64,000 bases of DNA from Rhizobiaceae bacterium CPCC 101076 (GCA_003347645.1 QDFX01000003.1:216335-280334), one strand, 5' to 3'; positions 27,400 through 38,430 are shown, counted from the first letter of the stretch. Notes: generated from the sequence alone by a model not told the origin. Translations and numbers: made by a program.

Positions 27400-28563
27400 A
27401 TGAGCGAGGAATCCCCGCGCAAGCTGCGCTATGCGATGATCGGTGGTGGGCGCGATGCCTTCATCGGGGCGGTGCACCGGCATGCGATTGCGCTGGACGG
27501 CATGGCCGAATTCACGGCCGGAGCCCTCTCGTCGACGCCCGAACGCGCGCTGGAATCCGGCCGCATGCTCGGCCTTCCACCCGCGCGCAATCATGGCGAT
27601 TGGCGAGCGCTGCTCGACGACGAACTACGGCGTCCCTCCGACGAACGCGTCGATTTCGTCACGATCGTCACGCCGACCGACACACATTTTTCGATTGCTG
27701 AAGCATTCGTCACCGCAGGCTTTCATGTCGTCTGTGACAAGCCGTTGGTGCAGTCCTCGGAGCAGGCGGAGACTCTCGTCCAAGCCGTCGCGGATCAGGG
27801 AAGCGTGTTCGGCGTCACCTACAACTATACGGGTTATCCCATGGTCCGTCAGGCGCGCGACATGGTGCGCGACGGCACGATCGGTACGGTGCGGAAGATC
27901 GTTGTCGAATATAATCAGGGCTGGCTAGCCACCGCGCTGGAGCGGGAAGGGCAGAAGCAGGCGAGCTGGCGCACCGACCCGGCGATGAGCGGCATCGGCG
28001 GCGCGATCGGCGATATCGGATCCCATGCCGAGAACCTCGTCTCGGCCGTGACCGGGCTCGAAATCGAGTCGCTCGTCGCTGATCTGGGCGCATTGGTTCC
28101 CGGCCGAGCCCTCGATGACGACGCCAATATGTTGCTGCGCTTTCGAGGTGGGGCTCGCGGCGTGCTGGTCGCCTCGCAGATCAATACCGGTCTCGAAAAC
28201 GATCTCCGTCTTCACGTGTCGGGAACACTGGGAACGCTGGAGTGGCGGCAGGAACGGCCCAGCCGGCTGATCCATCACCGGCATGATGGCCCGAAGATCG
28301 TACTGACGCGCGGTTCGCCCTGGCTGAGCGCCTCGGCGAAGAGGGCAAGCCGCATCCCGGCTGGTCATCCAGAAGGATTTATCGAAGCGTTTGCGAACAT
28401 CTATCGCGGCGTCTTCGCCGCTATCAAAGCGAAAGAATCCGCCGGCACCGCCGATCCCATCGAAGCCGATTATCCGACTGTTCAGGACGGCGCTCGCGGC
28501 GTGCGCTTCATCGAACGCGCAGTCCAGTCGTCGAAACAAGGACAGTGGCTGGCATTCGATTAA
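27400..28563 (+). CDS. Gfo/Idh/MocA-family oxidoreductase
   Basis: A 387-residue NAD(P)-dependent oxidoreductase acting on a sugar or polyol. The nucleotide-binding motif is [13 protein letters not shown], the Lys motif is VCDKPL, and the active-site segment is [11 protein letters not shown] prefer the ATG at 27400; the ATG at 27367 lies in a small GC hairpin and lacks a ribosome site. It follows the sugar importer and probably oxidises the imported sugar, with the TIM-barrel protein as a possible partner. Confidence 0.87.
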   Translation: MSEESPRKLRYAMIGGGRDAFIGAVHRHAIALDGMAEFTAGALSSTPERALESGRMLGLPPARNHGDWRALLDDELRRPSDERVDFVTIVTPTDTHFSIAEAFVTAGFHVVCDKPLVQSSEQAETLVQAVADQGSVFGVTYNYTGYPMVRQARDMVRDGTIGTVRKIVVEYNQGWLATALEREGQKQASWRTDPAMSGIGGAIGDIGSHAENLVSAVTGLEIESLVADLGALVPGRALDDDANMLLRFRGGARGVLVASQINTGLENDLRLHVSGTLGTLEWRQERPSRLIHHRHDGPKIVLTRGSPWLSASAKRASRIPAGHPEGFIEAFANIYRGVFAAIKAKESAGTADPIEADYPTVQDGARGVRFIERAVQSSKQGQWLAFD

Positions 28564-28578
28564 ATCCCTTGCTCATCT

Positions 28579-28603
28579 CAATAGCTATATAATATGACTA
28601 TTG
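28579..28603. promoter_or_regulatory. Inverted repeat over a consensus -10 box upstream of the arabinose/galactose locus
   Basis: CAATAG and CTATTG (28579-28584, 28598-28603) flank a perfect TATAAT (28588-28593). An operator straddling the -10 hexamer is the expected layout for repression by a FadR-type regulator, whose gene follows. No good -35 is visible at optimal spacing. Confidence 0.5.
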
Positions 28604-28664
28604 GATGCTGCTGAAGCGGGACCGACCGTCCATCAGAAGACGGCGGTGAAAAGGGAGGCCGGCC

Positions 28665-28784
28665 ATGAGTCGAACGGCAACGCTGCCGAGGGCGAACACA
28701 TCTTCGTCTCTCGGACTTCACGAGCTTGCTGCAGACCGTTCCACATCCACGCGCCACGCCCTGGATGCGCGAGGCCGCTGGTGA
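28665..28784 (+). CDS. Short upstream reading frame translationally coupled to the FadR-type regulator
   Basis: A 39-codon frame with an excellent ribosome site (GGGAGG, 6-nt spacer, ATG at 28665). Its TGA (28782-28784) overlaps the GTG start of the regulator. The product (MSRTATLPRANTSSSLGLHE at its start) has no recognisable domain. It may be a leader peptide that couples translation, or a remnant; composition resembles coding and non-coding DNA equally. Confidence 0.4.
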   Translation: MSRTATLPRANTSSSLGLHELAADRSTSTRHALDARGRW

Positions 28785-29521
28785 ACACGCAGCTCATCGT
28801 CATTCCCGTCGGCCGCGCTCGCTCGAACCACGCGGAGATCGCCCGCCAGATCGGCATCGACATCATCGCCGGGCGCTATCCCGAGCACGGCAAACTGCCC
28901 GGCGATGCGGAGTTCACTGCTCAGTTCGGTGTCTCGCGACCCGTCGTCCGGGAAAGCGTCAAGACGCTGGTGGCAAAGGGCCTGCTCAGCACCAAGGCGA
29001 AGGTCGGCACGGTGGTGCGGGAGCGTTCCGCATGGAACATGTTCGATCCCGACGTGCTGGCCTGGCACCTTGACGCCGGCATCGACCGCCGCTTCCTGCG
29101 CGATCTCGCCGATATTCGCCTCGCGGTGGAGCCGCGTTCGGCCGCGCTCGCAGCCGAACGGCGTACTCCCGAGGCGCTGGCGCTGATCGAAGCGGCGATG
29201 CAGGAAATGCGCGAGGCGGATCCTTATTCGGTGGCGTTCGCTGAGGCCGACCTCCGCCTGCATATCGCTATCGCCAACGCCTCGGACAATCCGTTCATGC
29301 GCTCGATCGGCGCGGTCATAGAGGCGGCGCTTCGAGCCTCGTTCCTGCTCAGCGCTCCGGTTGAGGACGTGGAGCGAGAGATCGCGATCGCCGCGCATTC
29401 GCGGATCGTCGAGGCGATCGCCCAACGCTCGCCGGAACTGGCAGGCGCGGCGATGACCGACGTGATCTTCAACGGACTCCGCCGCCAGGGGGTGGATGGC
29501 GAAGGAGCCGCCGCCAGATGA
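28781..29521 (+). CDS. FadR-subfamily (GntR/FCD) transcriptional regulator
   Basis: A 246-residue regulator. Winged-helix residues ~15-75 (IGIDIIAGRYPEHGKLPGD, FGVSRPVVRESVKTL) and an all-helical FCD effector domain (LADIRLAVEPRSAALA, FAEADLRLHIAIANAS; metal-site Asp/His). Starts at GTG 28781 with GAGG 6 nt upstream; the longer frame has no family similarity. Its stop overlaps the next gene (ATGA). First regulator gene of the L-arabinose/D-galactose locus; a sugar-acid intermediate is the likely effector. Confidence 0.88.
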   Translation: MNTQLIVIPVGRARSNHAEIARQIGIDIIAGRYPEHGKLPGDAEFTAQFGVSRPVVRESVKTLVAKGLLSTKAKVGTVVRERSAWNMFDPDVLAWHLDAGIDRRFLRDLADIRLAVEPRSAALAAERRTPEALALIEAAMQEMREADPYSVAFAEADLRLHIAIANASDNPFMRSIGAVIEAALRASFLLSAPVEDVEREIAIAAHSRIVEAIAQRSPELAGAAMTDVIFNGLRRQGVDGEGAAAR

Positions 29522-30438
29522 CTGCGCGCCGACCATTCAAGGGCGTGTTCCCAGTGGCGCCCACCGTCTTCGACGACCATGGCGAACTCGATCTCGACGG
29601 GCAGAAGCGGGCCCTCGACTTCATGATCGATGCGGGCTCGCAGGGCATCTGCGTCCTCGCCAATTTCTCGGAGCAGTTCGTGCTCAGCGACGCCGAGCGC
29701 GACCTCGTGATGAGAACCGCGCTCGAGCACGTGGCTGGGCGCGTGCCAGTCATCGTCACCACCACTCATTTCTCGAGCGCGGTCTGTGCGGAGCGGTCTC
29801 GCCGGGCGCAGGAGGCGGGGGCCGCCATGGTGATGATCATGCCGCCCTATCACGGCGCCACGATCCGCGTGCCCGAAGACGGCATCTACGAGTTCTTCCG
29901 CCGCATCTCCGATGCGATCTCCATTCCGATCATGGTGCAGGACGCGCCTGTTGCCGGCACGCCTTTGTCGGCGCCGTTCCTCGCGAGGATGGCGCGGGAG
30001 ATCGACAACCTTTCCTATTTCAAAATCGAGGTGCCACAGGCGGCTGCCAAGCTCAGGACCCTGATCGAGATCGGCGGCGAGGACATAGAAGGGCCCTGGG
30101 ACGGCGAAGAGGCGATTACGCTGATCTCCGATCTCGAAGCCGGGGCGACCGGAGCGATGACCGGCGGCGGCTATCCGGACGGCATTCGAGAGATCACCGA
30201 CTCCTTCTTTGAGGGTCGTCGCGACGACGCCTTCGCCGCCTATCAGCGCTGGCTGCCGCTGATCAATTACGAGAACCGCCAGTGCGGCCTCTCAACCTGC
30301 AAGGTGCTGATGAAGGAGGGGGGTGTGATCGCATCCGAAGCGGTACGTCACCCGCTGCAGCCGCTCCACCCGGCAACCCGCGCCGGTTTGATCGAGACCG
30401 CGCGGCGTCTCGATCCCTTGGTATTGAGGTGGACATGA
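29518..30438 (+). CDS. L-2-keto-3-deoxyarabonate dehydratase (DHDPS family)
   Basis: A 306-residue class I aldolase-fold dehydratase. It would convert L-2-keto-3-deoxyarabonate to alpha-ketoglutarate semialdehyde. The start [33 protein letters not shown] and the Schiff-base Lys in SYFKIEVPQ resemble the characterised pathway dehydratases more than DapA itself. Next gene encodes a semialdehyde dehydrogenase, the following pathway step, with an ATGA overlap. Confidence 0.88.
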   Translation: MTARRPFKGVFPVAPTVFDDHGELDLDGQKRALDFMIDAGSQGICVLANFSEQFVLSDAERDLVMRTALEHVAGRVPVIVTTTHFSSAVCAERSRRAQEAGAAMVMIMPPYHGATIRVPEDGIYEFFRRISDAISIPIMVQDAPVAGTPLSAPFLARMAREIDNLSYFKIEVPQAAAKLRTLIEIGGEDIEGPWDGEEAITLISDLEAGATGAMTGGGYPDGIREITDSFFEGRRDDAFAAYQRWLPLINYENRQCGLSTCKVLMKEGGVIASEAVRHPLQPLHPATRAGLIETARRLDPLVLRWT

Positions 30439-32021
30439 CGATCACAGGCGATCTCTTGATCGGTGCTCGCGACGTTCCGGCGAAGGCAGGCTTCCGCGCG
30501 ATCGATCCAGCCCGCGGAGAGGCAATCGAACCGGTCTTCGCCGATGCCGGTCCGGGCGAGGTCGAACGTGCAGCCGCGCTGGCCGCCGCTGCGTTCCCGA
30601 CCTTCCGCGAAACGCAGCCCGAGGAGCGCGCGCGGTTTCTCGAAAACATCGCCGACAGGATCGAGGCGCTCGGCGACACATTGATCAGCCGGGCGATGAG
30701 CGAGACGGCCCTGCCGAAGGGGCGGCTCAACGGCGAAGGGGCACGCACGACCGGGCAATTGCGCCTGTTCGCCCAGATGGTGCGCGGCGGCGATTGGGTC
30801 GAGGCGCGAATCGACACGGCGTTGCCAGACCGGAAGCCATTGCCACGTCCCGATCTGCGCCTGCGCCACGTCGGCATAGGCCCGGTTGCGGTATTCGGCG
30901 CCAGCAATTTTCCGCTCGCCTTTTCCGTGGCGGGCGGAGACACGGCCTCGGCGCTCGCCGCCGGCTGCCCAGTCGTCGTCAAGGGACATCCGGCACACCC
31001 GGGCACGTCGGAGCTGGTCGGGCGCGCGATCCGCGAGGCCGTGGCCCAGTCTGGCCTTCCCGAGGGCGTATTCTCGCTTCTGACTGGTACGTCGAATGAG
31101 CTTGGTGGAGCGCTGGTAGCCGATCCACGCATTATGGCCGTGGGCTTCACCGGTTCTCGGGCGGGCGGCCTCGCGCTGATGCGCATCGCCGCGGCGAGGC
31201 CTGTGCCGATACCGGTCTATGCCGAGATGAGCAGCATCAACCCGGTCTTTCTGCTGCCGAGCGCGCTTGACGCGCGGGCGGAGACGCTTGGCAGGGCATT
31301 CGTAGGTTCGCTTGTTCTGGGGGCAGGGCAGTTCTGCACCAATCCTGGCCTCGTCATCGCTCTCGACGGGCCTGCGCTTGATCGCTTCATCGCTGCAGCT
31401 AGGGCGGCTCTCGGCGAGATCAACGCCGCAACCATGCTGACGCCGGGCATCCATCAGGCTTTCGGCAGGAGTGTCGCTGAACTCGAAAAGCATTCGAGCA
31501 CGGAGCTTCTTGCCCGTGGTTTGCCAGGGGAGGGCGCGAATATGTGCCGCGCGGCGCTGTTCGCGACGGATGCGAAGACGTTTATCGGCGACCACGCCCT
31601 GGCGGGCGAGGTGTTCGGCGCCTCCTCGATCATCGTGCGCTGCGCGGACGAGGCCGAGATGATTCAGGCAGCCGAACGACTCGAAGGTCAGCTGACGGCG
31701 ACGATCCACATCGATGCCGGTGACCACGCGCTCGCGCGCCGCCTGTTGCCATTGCTGGAGGAACGCGCCGGCCGGGTGCTCGCCAATGGATGGCCGACCG
31801 GTGTCGAAGTCGGACAGGCGATGGTGCATGGCGGGCCGTTTCCTGCCACCTCCGATCCCCGTTCGACCTCAGTCGGCACGCTGGCGATCCGGCGCTTCCT
31901 CAGGCCGGTCTGCTATCAGGACCTCTCTGACGACCTTCTGCCGGAGGCTTTGAAAGCGGCAAATCCTCTGGGCCTGCGGCGGCTCGTCGACGGCGTTTCG
32001 GGGAGGACTGACCATGGGTGA
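30435..32021 (+). CDS. Alpha-ketoglutarate semialdehyde dehydrogenase (aldehyde dehydrogenase family)
   Basis: A 528-residue NAD(P)+-dependent aldehyde dehydrogenase. Start at ATG 30435, in an ATGA overlap. Active-site features: [10 protein letters not shown] (Asn), VVVKGHP (Lys), GFTGSRAGG (glycine motif), [11 protein letters not shown] (Glu) and [11 protein letters not shown] (nucleophilic Cys). The long form matches the KGSADH type used in pentose oxidation. Product is alpha-ketoglutarate. Confidence 0.88.
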   Translation: MTITGDLLIGARDVPAKAGFRAIDPARGEAIEPVFADAGPGEVERAAALAAAAFPTFRETQPEERARFLENIADRIEALGDTLISRAMSETALPKGRLNGEGARTTGQLRLFAQMVRGGDWVEARIDTALPDRKPLPRPDLRLRHVGIGPVAVFGASNFPLAFSVAGGDTASALAAGCPVVVKGHPAHPGTSELVGRAIREAVAQSGLPEGVFSLLTGTSNELGGALVADPRIMAVGFTGSRAGGLALMRIAAARPVPIPVYAEMSSINPVFLLPSALDARAETLGRAFVGSLVLGAGQFCTNPGLVIALDGPALDRFIAAARAALGEINAATMLTPGIHQAFGRSVAELEKHSSTELLARGLPGEGANMCRAALFATDAKTFIGDHALAGEVFGASSIIVRCADEAEMIQAAERLEGQLTATIHIDAGDHALARRLLPLLEERAGRVLANGWPTGVEVGQAMVHGGPFPATSDPRSTSVGTLAIRRFLRPVCYQDLSDDLLPEALKAANPLGLRRLVDGVSGRTDHG

Positions 32022-32949
32022 TATTCGTCTCGCCATCGTCGGTCTCGGAAAGATCGCCCGCGACCAGCACATTCCGGCGATCGCAGCCACGGAAGGAATC
32101 GAGCTCACGGCAATCGCCAGCCGGAACGCCAAGCTCGGTGCTGTGGCGCACTTCGCCACGATCGACGACCTCTTGGCCGGCGCGCCGGAAGTGGACGCGG
32201 TCGCTCTCTGCACTCCTCCCCAGGTGCGGCGGGCACAGGCCGCCTCGGCGCTGAGAGCAGGCAAGCATGTGCTGCTGGAAAAGCCGCCGGGCGCCAGCGT
32301 TTCCGAACTGCCGGTCCTGATCGCCGCCGCCGAAATCGGCAAGCGCACGCTCTTCGCGACGTGGCATTCGCGCTTCGCTGCTGGTGTCGAGCCGGCGCGC
32401 ATCTTCCTTGCGGAGCGGGAAATCCGTTCGGTCCGGATTGAGTGGAAGGAGGATGTGCGCGTCTGGCATCCTGGCCAGACCTGGATATGGGAGCCGGGCG
32501 GGCTCGGCGTGTTCGACCCCGGCATCAATGCTCTGTCCATTCTGACGCGTATTCTGCCGCAGCCGATATTTCTCACCGCTGCGGAACTGCGGTTTCCGGA
32601 GAACTGCGCGGCGCCGATCGCGGCCGATCTCGACTTTTCGGACGAGGCGGGAACGCTGATCCGGGCCGAGTTCGACTTCCTCCAGACCGGCCCCCAAACC
32701 TGGGACATCCATGTGGACACGGACCAGGGGCGGCTGACTTTGTCCTCCGGAGGAGCCCGTCTGTTCCACGACGGTCGAATCCTAGTCGACGGAGAGGATG
32801 CCGAATACCGCGGCATCTACCGGCGGTTCGTCGATCTCATCCGCACCGGCCAGTCGGACGTCGACCTGACGCCACTGGCGCACGTCGCGGATGCCTTCAT
32901 GCTCGGCCGGCGCAAGACCGTCGAAGCCTTCGTTGAGGAAGCGGCATGA
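32014..32949 (+). CDS. L-arabinose / D-galactose 1-dehydrogenase (Gfo/Idh/MocA family)
   Basis: A 311-residue oxidoreductase that oxidises the sugar at C1 to its lactone. [14 protein letters not shown] is the nucleotide motif, LLEKPPGA the Lys motif, and [32 protein letters not shown] the segments characteristic of the sugar 1-dehydrogenase branch. L-arabinose and D-galactose share the configuration this enzyme reads. Overlaps the preceding gene by 8 nt. Confidence 0.85.
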   Translation: MGDIRLAIVGLGKIARDQHIPAIAATEGIELTAIASRNAKLGAVAHFATIDDLLAGAPEVDAVALCTPPQVRRAQAASALRAGKHVLLEKPPGASVSELPVLIAAAEIGKRTLFATWHSRFAAGVEPARIFLAEREIRSVRIEWKEDVRVWHPGQTWIWEPGGLGVFDPGINALSILTRILPQPIFLTAAELRFPENCAAPIAADLDFSDEAGTLIRAEFDFLQTGPQTWDIHVDTDQGRLTLSSGGARLFHDGRILVDGEDAEYRGIYRRFVDLIRTGQSDVDLTPLAHVADAFMLGRRKTVEAFVEEAA

Positions 32950-34043
32950 ACGCGCCCGTCCTCCAGATGACTGATCGCCAACCGGCGCTCGAACGCGATG
33001 TGTTCGGCCGACTGCCCGGCGGGCGGGTGGTTGAGATTCTGCGCCTCTATGGCGAGGATGGCTTCCAGGCGCGTGTCATCACCTATGGCGCCGGCCTTCA
33101 GACACTATTGGTGCCGGACACGGAGGGGCGTCTCGCCGATGTCGTGCTCGGCCACGATAGCGCCGCCGGCTACTACCGGGACCGCAGTTTCTTCGGCGCC
33201 ACGATCGGTCGGTTCGCTGGCCGCATCGCGCATGGTCGCTTTGCCATTGACGGACAGGTTCACGCACTGATCTGCAACGATCGCTCGCATGCGCTCCATG
33301 GCGGCGATGAGGGGTTCGACCGGCAGATTTGGAGCGTCGAGGCGCTCGGGTCGCAGCCCGAGCCGTTCGTCACGCTCTCGCGCATCAGCCCCGACGGCGA
33401 AGAGGGTTATCCCGGAACGCTGGACGTGAGGGTGACCTATCGCGTCTCGGGGCCACGCGAGCTCACGGTCGAGTATTCCGCGACGACTGCCCGGCCGACG
33501 GTGATCAATCTCACCCATCACAGCTTCTTCAATTTGGCCGGAGAAGCGTCGGGCGACGTGCTGAACCATCGGCTGACGCTCCACGCCGATCAATATCTGC
33601 CGGTGGACGCAGGTACGATCCCTCTCGGTCCGCCTGCGCCGGTGGATGGGACGCCGTTCGACTTCCGGTCACCTCGGCCGGTCGGCGAACGCATTCGCGA
33701 AGATCATGAGCAGCTTCTGCTCGGGCGCGGCTACGACCACACCTTTCGCCTGAGGACCACCCAGCCCGGCGTGGTGCGCCTCGCCGCGCGTCTGGAAGAT
33801 CCCGTATCCGGTCGTGCCCTCGACCTCCTCACCGACCAGCCGGGCCTCCAGCTCTATTCCGGGAATTACCTTGACGGCACGGCCCGCGGCAAAGGCGGCC
33901 GGCTTCACCGCCAATCGGACGCGCTTTGCCTTGAGCCCCAGGGCTTCCCGAACGCGCCGAACCGGCAGGATTACCCCTCATGCCGGCTAGACCCAGGCGA
34001 CGTCTATTCGCACCGGTCGATCTACCGGTTCTCAGCGGCTTGA
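32946..34043 (+). CDS. Aldose 1-epimerase (GalM-like)
   Basis: A 365-residue mutarotase that interconverts the alpha and beta anomers and so supplies the dehydrogenase with the right form. Catalytic His in [10 protein letters not shown] and [12 protein letters not shown]; catalytic Glu in [13 protein letters not shown]. Starts in an ATGA overlap with the dehydrogenase gene. Cytosolic, no signal peptide. Confidence 0.92.
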   Translation: MNAPVLQMTDRQPALERDVFGRLPGGRVVEILRLYGEDGFQARVITYGAGLQTLLVPDTEGRLADVVLGHDSAAGYYRDRSFFGATIGRFAGRIAHGRFAIDGQVHALICNDRSHALHGGDEGFDRQIWSVEALGSQPEPFVTLSRISPDGEEGYPGTLDVRVTYRVSGPRELTVEYSATTARPTVINLTHHSFFNLAGEASGDVLNHRLTLHADQYLPVDAGTIPLGPPAPVDGTPFDFRSPRPVGERIREDHEQLLLGRGYDHTFRLRTTQPGVVRLAARLEDPVSGRALDLLTDQPGLQLYSGNYLDGTARGKGGRLHRQSDALCLEPQGFPNAPNRQDYPSCRLDPGDVYSHRSIYRFSAA

Positions 34044-34057
34044 CGGTGGAGGATAGA

Positions 34058-35863
34058 ATGCACGGTCCCGCCAAGAACTCCTCTTCCGAGCTTCGCTCGC
34101 GAGCCTGGTTCGACAACGCTGACAATATCGACATGACTGCGCTCTACCTCGAGCGCTACATGAATTTCGGGCTTAGCCAGGAGGAACTGCAAAGCGGACG
34201 GCCGATCATCGGCATAGCCCAGACCGGCTCGGACCTTTCGCCGTGCAACCGTCATCACCTCGAGCTCGCCAACCGCGTTCGCGAAGGAATTCGGGAGGCC
34301 GGCGGCATTGCGATCGAGTTTCCGGTGCATCCGATCCAGGAGACGGGCAAGCGCCCAACTGCCGGGCTCGACCGGAACCTTGCTTATCTGGGTCTGGTGG
34401 AAGTGCTGTACGGGTATCCGCTCGACGGCGTGGTTCTGACGATCGGCTGTGACAAGACCACGCCAGCCTGCTTGATGGCGGCGGCGACGGTGAACATCCC
34501 GGCTATCGCGCTGTCGGTGGGGCCGATGCTCAACGGCTGGTTCCGCGGCGAGCGCACTGGCTCCGGCACGATCGTCTGGAAGGCGCGGGAGCTCCTTGCC
34601 AAAGGCGAGATCGACTATGCCGGCTTCGTGAAACTCGTCGCCTCCTCGGCACCCTCGACCGGTTATTGCAACACGATGGGCACGGCGACGACGATGAACT
34701 CGCTGGCCGAAGCGCTCGGCATGCAATTGCCGGGTTCGGCCGCGATCCCGGCGCCTTACCGCGACCGGCAGGAGATTGCCTATCGAACCGGCCTCAGGAT
34801 AGTCGACATGGTGCGCGAGGATCTGAAACCCTCCGATATTCTGACCCGCGATGCGTTTCTGAATGCAATCTGCGTCAACTCGGCCATCGGCGGCTCCACC
34901 AATGCGCCGATACATCTGAATGCCCTTGCGCGCCATGTCGGCGTCGAGCTGTCGATCGATGACTGGCAGACTTATGGCGAGGACATCCCGCTCCTCGTCA
35001 ACCTGCAGCCGGCCGGCGAATATCTCGGCGAGGATTACTACCACGCAGGTGGGGTGCCTGCTGTCGTTGCGGAGCTGATGGGGCAGGGCCTCATAGCCAA
35101 GGATGCGATGACGGTGAATGGCCGCACCATCGGCGAAAACTGCCTGGGCGCGACCATTCTCGACGAGGCGGTGATCCGGCCATTCCACCGACCGCTGAAA
35201 GAGCGCGCCGGCTTCCGCGTCTTGCGTGGCAACCTGTTCTCGTCTGCGATCATGAAGACGAGCGTGATCTCGCCGGAATTCCGCGATCGCTATCTTTCGA
35301 ACCCCGACGACCCTGATGCGTTCGAAGGGTCGGCTGTGGTTTTCGACGGACCCGAGGACTACCACGCGCGCATCGACGATCCGGAGCTCAGGATCGATGC
35401 CCACACCATCCTGTTCATGCGCGGCGCGGGACCCGTCGGTTACCCGGGAGCCGCGGAAGTCGTGAACATGCGGGCGCCCGATTATCTCATCAAAGCCGGG
35501 ATAACCACGCTGCCCTGCATCGGCGACGGGCGCCAGTCCGGCACATCGGGCTCCCCGTCCATCCTCAATGCCTCGCCGGAAGCGGCGCTGAACGGCGGGC
35601 TGGCTTTGCTCAAGACGGGGGATCGGGTCCGGATCGATCTCGAGCGTGGCACGGCCAATATCCTGATCTCGGATGAAGAGCTGACCGCCCGCAGAGCGAA
35701 GCTGAACGAGCAAGGCGGCTACCGTTATCCCGAGCATCAAACACCCTGGCAGGAAATTCAGCGTGGCCTGGTCGGTCAGCTTGAGACCGGTGCCGTGCTC
35801 GAATCCGCTGTTGCCTACCAGCGCATCGCCCAGACCAAGGGCATGCCGCGGGACAATCATTAG
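34058..35863 (+). CDS. IlvD/Edd-family sugar acid dehydratase (L-arabonate / D-galactonate dehydratase)
   Basis: A 601-residue Fe-S dehydratase converting an aldonate to its 2-keto-3-deoxy acid. ATG 34058 follows GGAGGATAGA. Cluster cysteines are in [19 protein letters not shown] and [16 protein letters not shown] context (here [12 protein letters not shown]), and [17 protein letters not shown] and [11 protein letters not shown] are conserved. The sugar-acid branch rather than branched-chain biosynthesis is clear from context. Confidence 0.9.
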   Translation: MHGPAKNSSSELRSRAWFDNADNIDMTALYLERYMNFGLSQEELQSGRPIIGIAQTGSDLSPCNRHHLELANRVREGIREAGGIAIEFPVHPIQETGKRPTAGLDRNLAYLGLVEVLYGYPLDGVVLTIGCDKTTPACLMAAATVNIPAIALSVGPMLNGWFRGERTGSGTIVWKARELLAKGEIDYAGFVKLVASSAPSTGYCNTMGTATTMNSLAEALGMQLPGSAAIPAPYRDRQEIAYRTGLRIVDMVREDLKPSDILTRDAFLNAICVNSAIGGSTNAPIHLNALARHVGVELSIDDWQTYGEDIPLLVNLQPAGEYLGEDYYHAGGVPAVVAELMGQGLIAKDAMTVNGRTIGENCLGATILDEAVIRPFHRPLKERAGFRVLRGNLFSSAIMKTSVISPEFRDRYLSNPDDPDAFEGSAVVFDGPEDYHARIDDPELRIDAHTILFMRGAGPVGYPGAAEVVNMRAPDYLIKAGITTLPCIGDGRQSGTSGSPSILNASPEAALNGGLALLKTGDRVRIDLERGTANILISDEELTARRAKLNEQGGYRYPEHQTPWQEIQRGLVGQLETGAVLESAVAYQRIAQTKGMPRDNH

Positions 35864-35872
35864 GAGGCGGTC

Positions 35873-36754
35873 TTGGAGGATCTCGGCGTTTCCATCCTCA
35901 GCGACCATCGTTGCCATCTCGGCGAGGGGCCGGCCTACGACGCCGCGACCGACACCGCCTGGTGGTTCGACATCATCGAGCGCGAACTGTTCGAGGCGCG
36001 TCTCGCCACCCGCGAGATCATCCGCCACAGCTTGCCCGTGATGTGCAGCATGCTCGCGCCCATCGATGACAGGCGCCAGCTGATCGCCGGAGAGGACGGA
36101 CTGTATGTCCGGGAGATCGCGACGGGGCGGATGGCGCTCCACACCCCCCTTGAAGCCGATAGCGCGGCCACCCGCTCGAACGACGGACGCGTCCACCCTT
36201 CGGGCGCGCTATGGATCGGAACGATGGGGCGGGGAGGCGAACGAAGCCTCGGCGCGATCTATCACTTCTTCGAGGGCCGGCTGCGCCGCCTCTATCCCGG
36301 TTTGTCCATCCCGAATTCGATCTGTTTCTCACCGGACGGCCGTACCGCTTACTTCACGGATTCCCGCGAGAACGTGCTGATGCGCGTGTCGGTCGATCCG
36401 GCCGACGGCACGCCGACGGAAGAACCCCAGCCTCTTTATGGCACCGGGGAACCGGGTGATCTCGATGGCTCCGTGGTCGATGCCGACGGACTGATCTGGA
36501 ACGCTCGGTGGGGCGCGTCCCGCCTCGATGTCTACACGCCGGCAGGCGAGCGGGCACGTAGCATCACCGTGCCCGTCTTGCAGCCGAGCTGCCCGGTGTT
36601 CATTGGTGCCGCCCTTGACCGCCTGCTGGTGACCTCTGCCTGGCAGGGGATGGATGATGCGATGCGCGCCGTCGATCCCAACCATGGCCGCACGTTCGTT
36701 TTGCGGCCCGGCGCGCGTGGCCGCGTCGAGCCACACGTCAGATTGGCGGCTTGA
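35873..36754 (+). CDS. SMP-30/gluconolactonase family lactonase
   Basis: A 293-residue six-bladed beta-propeller lactonase hydrolysing the arabono- or galactonolactone. TTG start at 35873 after AGGAGG. Metal-site residues: Glu in GEGPAYD, Asn in RSNDGRVHPSG, Asn in IPNSICFSPDG and Asp in SVVDADGLIWNA. Sits directly between dehydratase and kinase genes of the same pathway. Confidence 0.9.
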   Translation: MEDLGVSILSDHRCHLGEGPAYDAATDTAWWFDIIERELFEARLATREIIRHSLPVMCSMLAPIDDRRQLIAGEDGLYVREIATGRMALHTPLEADSAATRSNDGRVHPSGALWIGTMGRGGERSLGAIYHFFEGRLRRLYPGLSIPNSICFSPDGRTAYFTDSRENVLMRVSVDPADGTPTEEPQPLYGTGEPGDLDGSVVDADGLIWNARWGASRLDVYTPAGERARSITVPVLQPSCPVFIGAALDRLLVTSAWQGMDDAMRAVDPNHGRTFVLRPGARGRVEPHVRLAA

Positions 36755-36756
36755 TC

Positions 36757-37692
36757 ATGGACCGCGATCTATCATCCATCGCTCACGTAGCCATCGACTG
36801 GGGCACGTCGAGCTTCCGGCTGTGGGCGCTGGATTCCAACGGCCGCATCCTTGCGGAACGCCGTAGCGGCGAGGGCGCCGTCGTGGCAGCAAAGCTGGGT
36901 TTCGAGACGGTGCTGGAAAGCCATCTCGCCGCGCTCGCCGTTCCGGCACACGTCCCGGTGATGATCTGCGGCATGGCCGGCTCGCGTGCCGGTTGGATCG
37001 AAGCGACATATCTGGACACGCCGGCGCAGCTCGATCTGTTGGTCGAACGAGCCGCCGGCGTGCCCTCGGCGCGACGGCCCGTCCGCATTCTGCCGGGCAT
37101 CGCCCAGCGCAAGGGGGAGCCTGATGTGATCCGCGGCGAGGAGACGATCCTGCTGGCCGTGGCGGATGAGGATGCGCATCTCGTCTGCCTGCCCGGCACC
37201 CATTCGAAATGGACCAGGCTCGACGGCCGCGTCGTTGAGAGCTTCGCGACGTTCATGACCGGCGAGATGTTCCACTGGCTGCGCACCTCGTCGATCGTCG
37301 CGGGGGCGGTGGAGAGAGCGGAGACGATCCAGCCGAACGAGCACTTCACGGCCGGAGTCGAAGCGGCGCTTGCCAATCCTGCGCTCGCGACAAATCTGCC
37401 GTTCACCCTTCGCGCCGAATGGCTGCTTTCCGGCACGCCGCCCGAGGCACTGCTAGCCCGGCTGTCGGGTCTGCTGATCGGCGTCGAACTCGCCGGTGCG
37501 CGCCGTCTCGGCAGCCCCGCGTTTGAAGTCGTGCTCGTCGCCTCGGATCCTCTTTCCGCGTTGTACAAGCGCGCGCTAGAGATCGCGGGGGCTGGAACGG
37601 TGACCTTGCGTGATGCCGAGGACTGCGTCCGGATTGGGCTGCACATCGCCGCCCGCTCGGCCTTCGCCAACGCAGAGGGGTTCGCATCATGA
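36757..37692 (+). CDS. dgoK: 2-dehydro-3-deoxygalactonokinase
   Basis: A 311-residue kinase of the DgoK family: AIDWGTSSFRLWALD is the phosphate-binding start, and ICGMAGSRAGW, LPGTHSKW and FMTGEMFHWL are family marks. It phosphorylates KDGal in the De Ley-Doudoroff branch. A TTG at 36751 overlapping the lactonase stop is an alternative start. Stop overlaps the aldolase ATG (ATGA). Confidence 0.92.
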   Translation: MDRDLSSIAHVAIDWGTSSFRLWALDSNGRILAERRSGEGAVVAAKLGFETVLESHLAALAVPAHVPVMICGMAGSRAGWIEATYLDTPAQLDLLVERAAGVPSARRPVRILPGIAQRKGEPDVIRGEETILLAVADEDAHLVCLPGTHSKWTRLDGRVVESFATFMTGEMFHWLRTSSIVAGAVERAETIQPNEHFTAGVEAALANPALATNLPFTLRAEWLLSGTPPEALLARLSGLLIGVELAGARRLGSPAFEVVLVASDPLSALYKRALEIAGAGTVTLRDAEDCVRIGLHIAARSAFANAEGFAS

Positions 37693-38357
37693 CGGCGCCC
37701 CGTATCCCATGGCCCGGCCTGCGCCGCTCGATCGTGGCCATCCTGCGCGGCATCGAGCCCCGCGAGACCGAAGCAGTGGTCGGCGCGCTGATCGAGGCCG
37801 GCATCGAAGCCATCGAGATACCGTTGAACTCGCCGCAGCCGTTCCGGTCCATCGAAAGTGCGGTGAAGATCGCGCCGGCAGCCTGCTGGATAGGCGCGGG
37901 TACTGTGCTCGATACAGGTGACGTCGACCGGTTGGCGGATCTCGGAGCGCGCCTTCTGGTGAGCCCCAATGTGGACGTCGATGTTCTTCGCCGGGCGGCA
38001 GGACACGGCATGGTCACGATGCCGGGTGTGATGACACCGACGGAGGCGTTCACCGCGCTCCGCGCCGGCGCCTCGGCTCTGAAATTCTTCCCGGCGAACC
38101 TGCTCGGACCGGCGATCATCCAGGCCATCCGCGTCGTCTTGCCGGCAGATACTGAGGTCGGCGCCGTCGGAGGCGTCTCCGAGATGGATTTTCCGGCCTA
38201 TGCGGCCGCAGGCATCCGCACCTTCGGCCTCGGCTCGAGCCTCTATAAACCCGGAATGACGGCCGACGGGGTACGCGCTCGAGCGCGAATGACCGTCGCC
38301 GCATATGACGGCGTCTTTCAGGAGAGGAGGGCCCGTCAGCCTTTGGACGCCGGGTAG
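37689..38357 (+). CDS. dgoA: 2-dehydro-3-deoxy-6-phosphogalactonate aldolase
   Basis: A 222-residue class I aldolase of the KDPG/KDPGal family. AILRGIEPRE holds the active-site Glu region and ALKFFPAN the Schiff-base Lys. It cleaves KDPGal into pyruvate and glyceraldehyde 3-phosphate and completes the galactose branch. Confidence 0.92.
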   Translation: MTAPRIPWPGLRRSIVAILRGIEPRETEAVVGALIEAGIEAIEIPLNSPQPFRSIESAVKIAPAACWIGAGTVLDTGDVDRLADLGARLLVSPNVDVDVLRRAAGHGMVTMPGVMTPTEAFTALRAGASALKFFPANLLGPAIIQAIRVVLPADTEVGAVGGVSEMDFPAYAAAGIRTFGLGSSLYKPGMTADGVRARARMTVAAYDGVFQERRARQPLDAG

Positions 38358-38395
38358 TTTCGACGCAACCGGCGCAAGCATGACAGCGATAAACG

Positions 38396-38409
38396 GCAGC
38401 AAAAGCTGC
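38396..38409 (+). promoter_or_regulatory. Small hairpin just upstream of chvE
   Basis: GCAGC-AAAA-GCTGC is a perfect 5-bp stem in the 73-nt gap before chvE, about 20 nt from its start. It may affect chvE mRNA ends or translation; too small for a firm call. Confidence 0.3.
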
Positions 38410-38430
38410 TCATAACAGGAGGGAACGACA

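Noticed and set aside
34022..36196. 724-codon minus-strand frame opposite the IlvD-type dehydratase and lactonase genes
   Set aside because: Longest frame in the region but its composition is that of an antisense shadow; the plus strand has conserved enzymes with ribosome sites.
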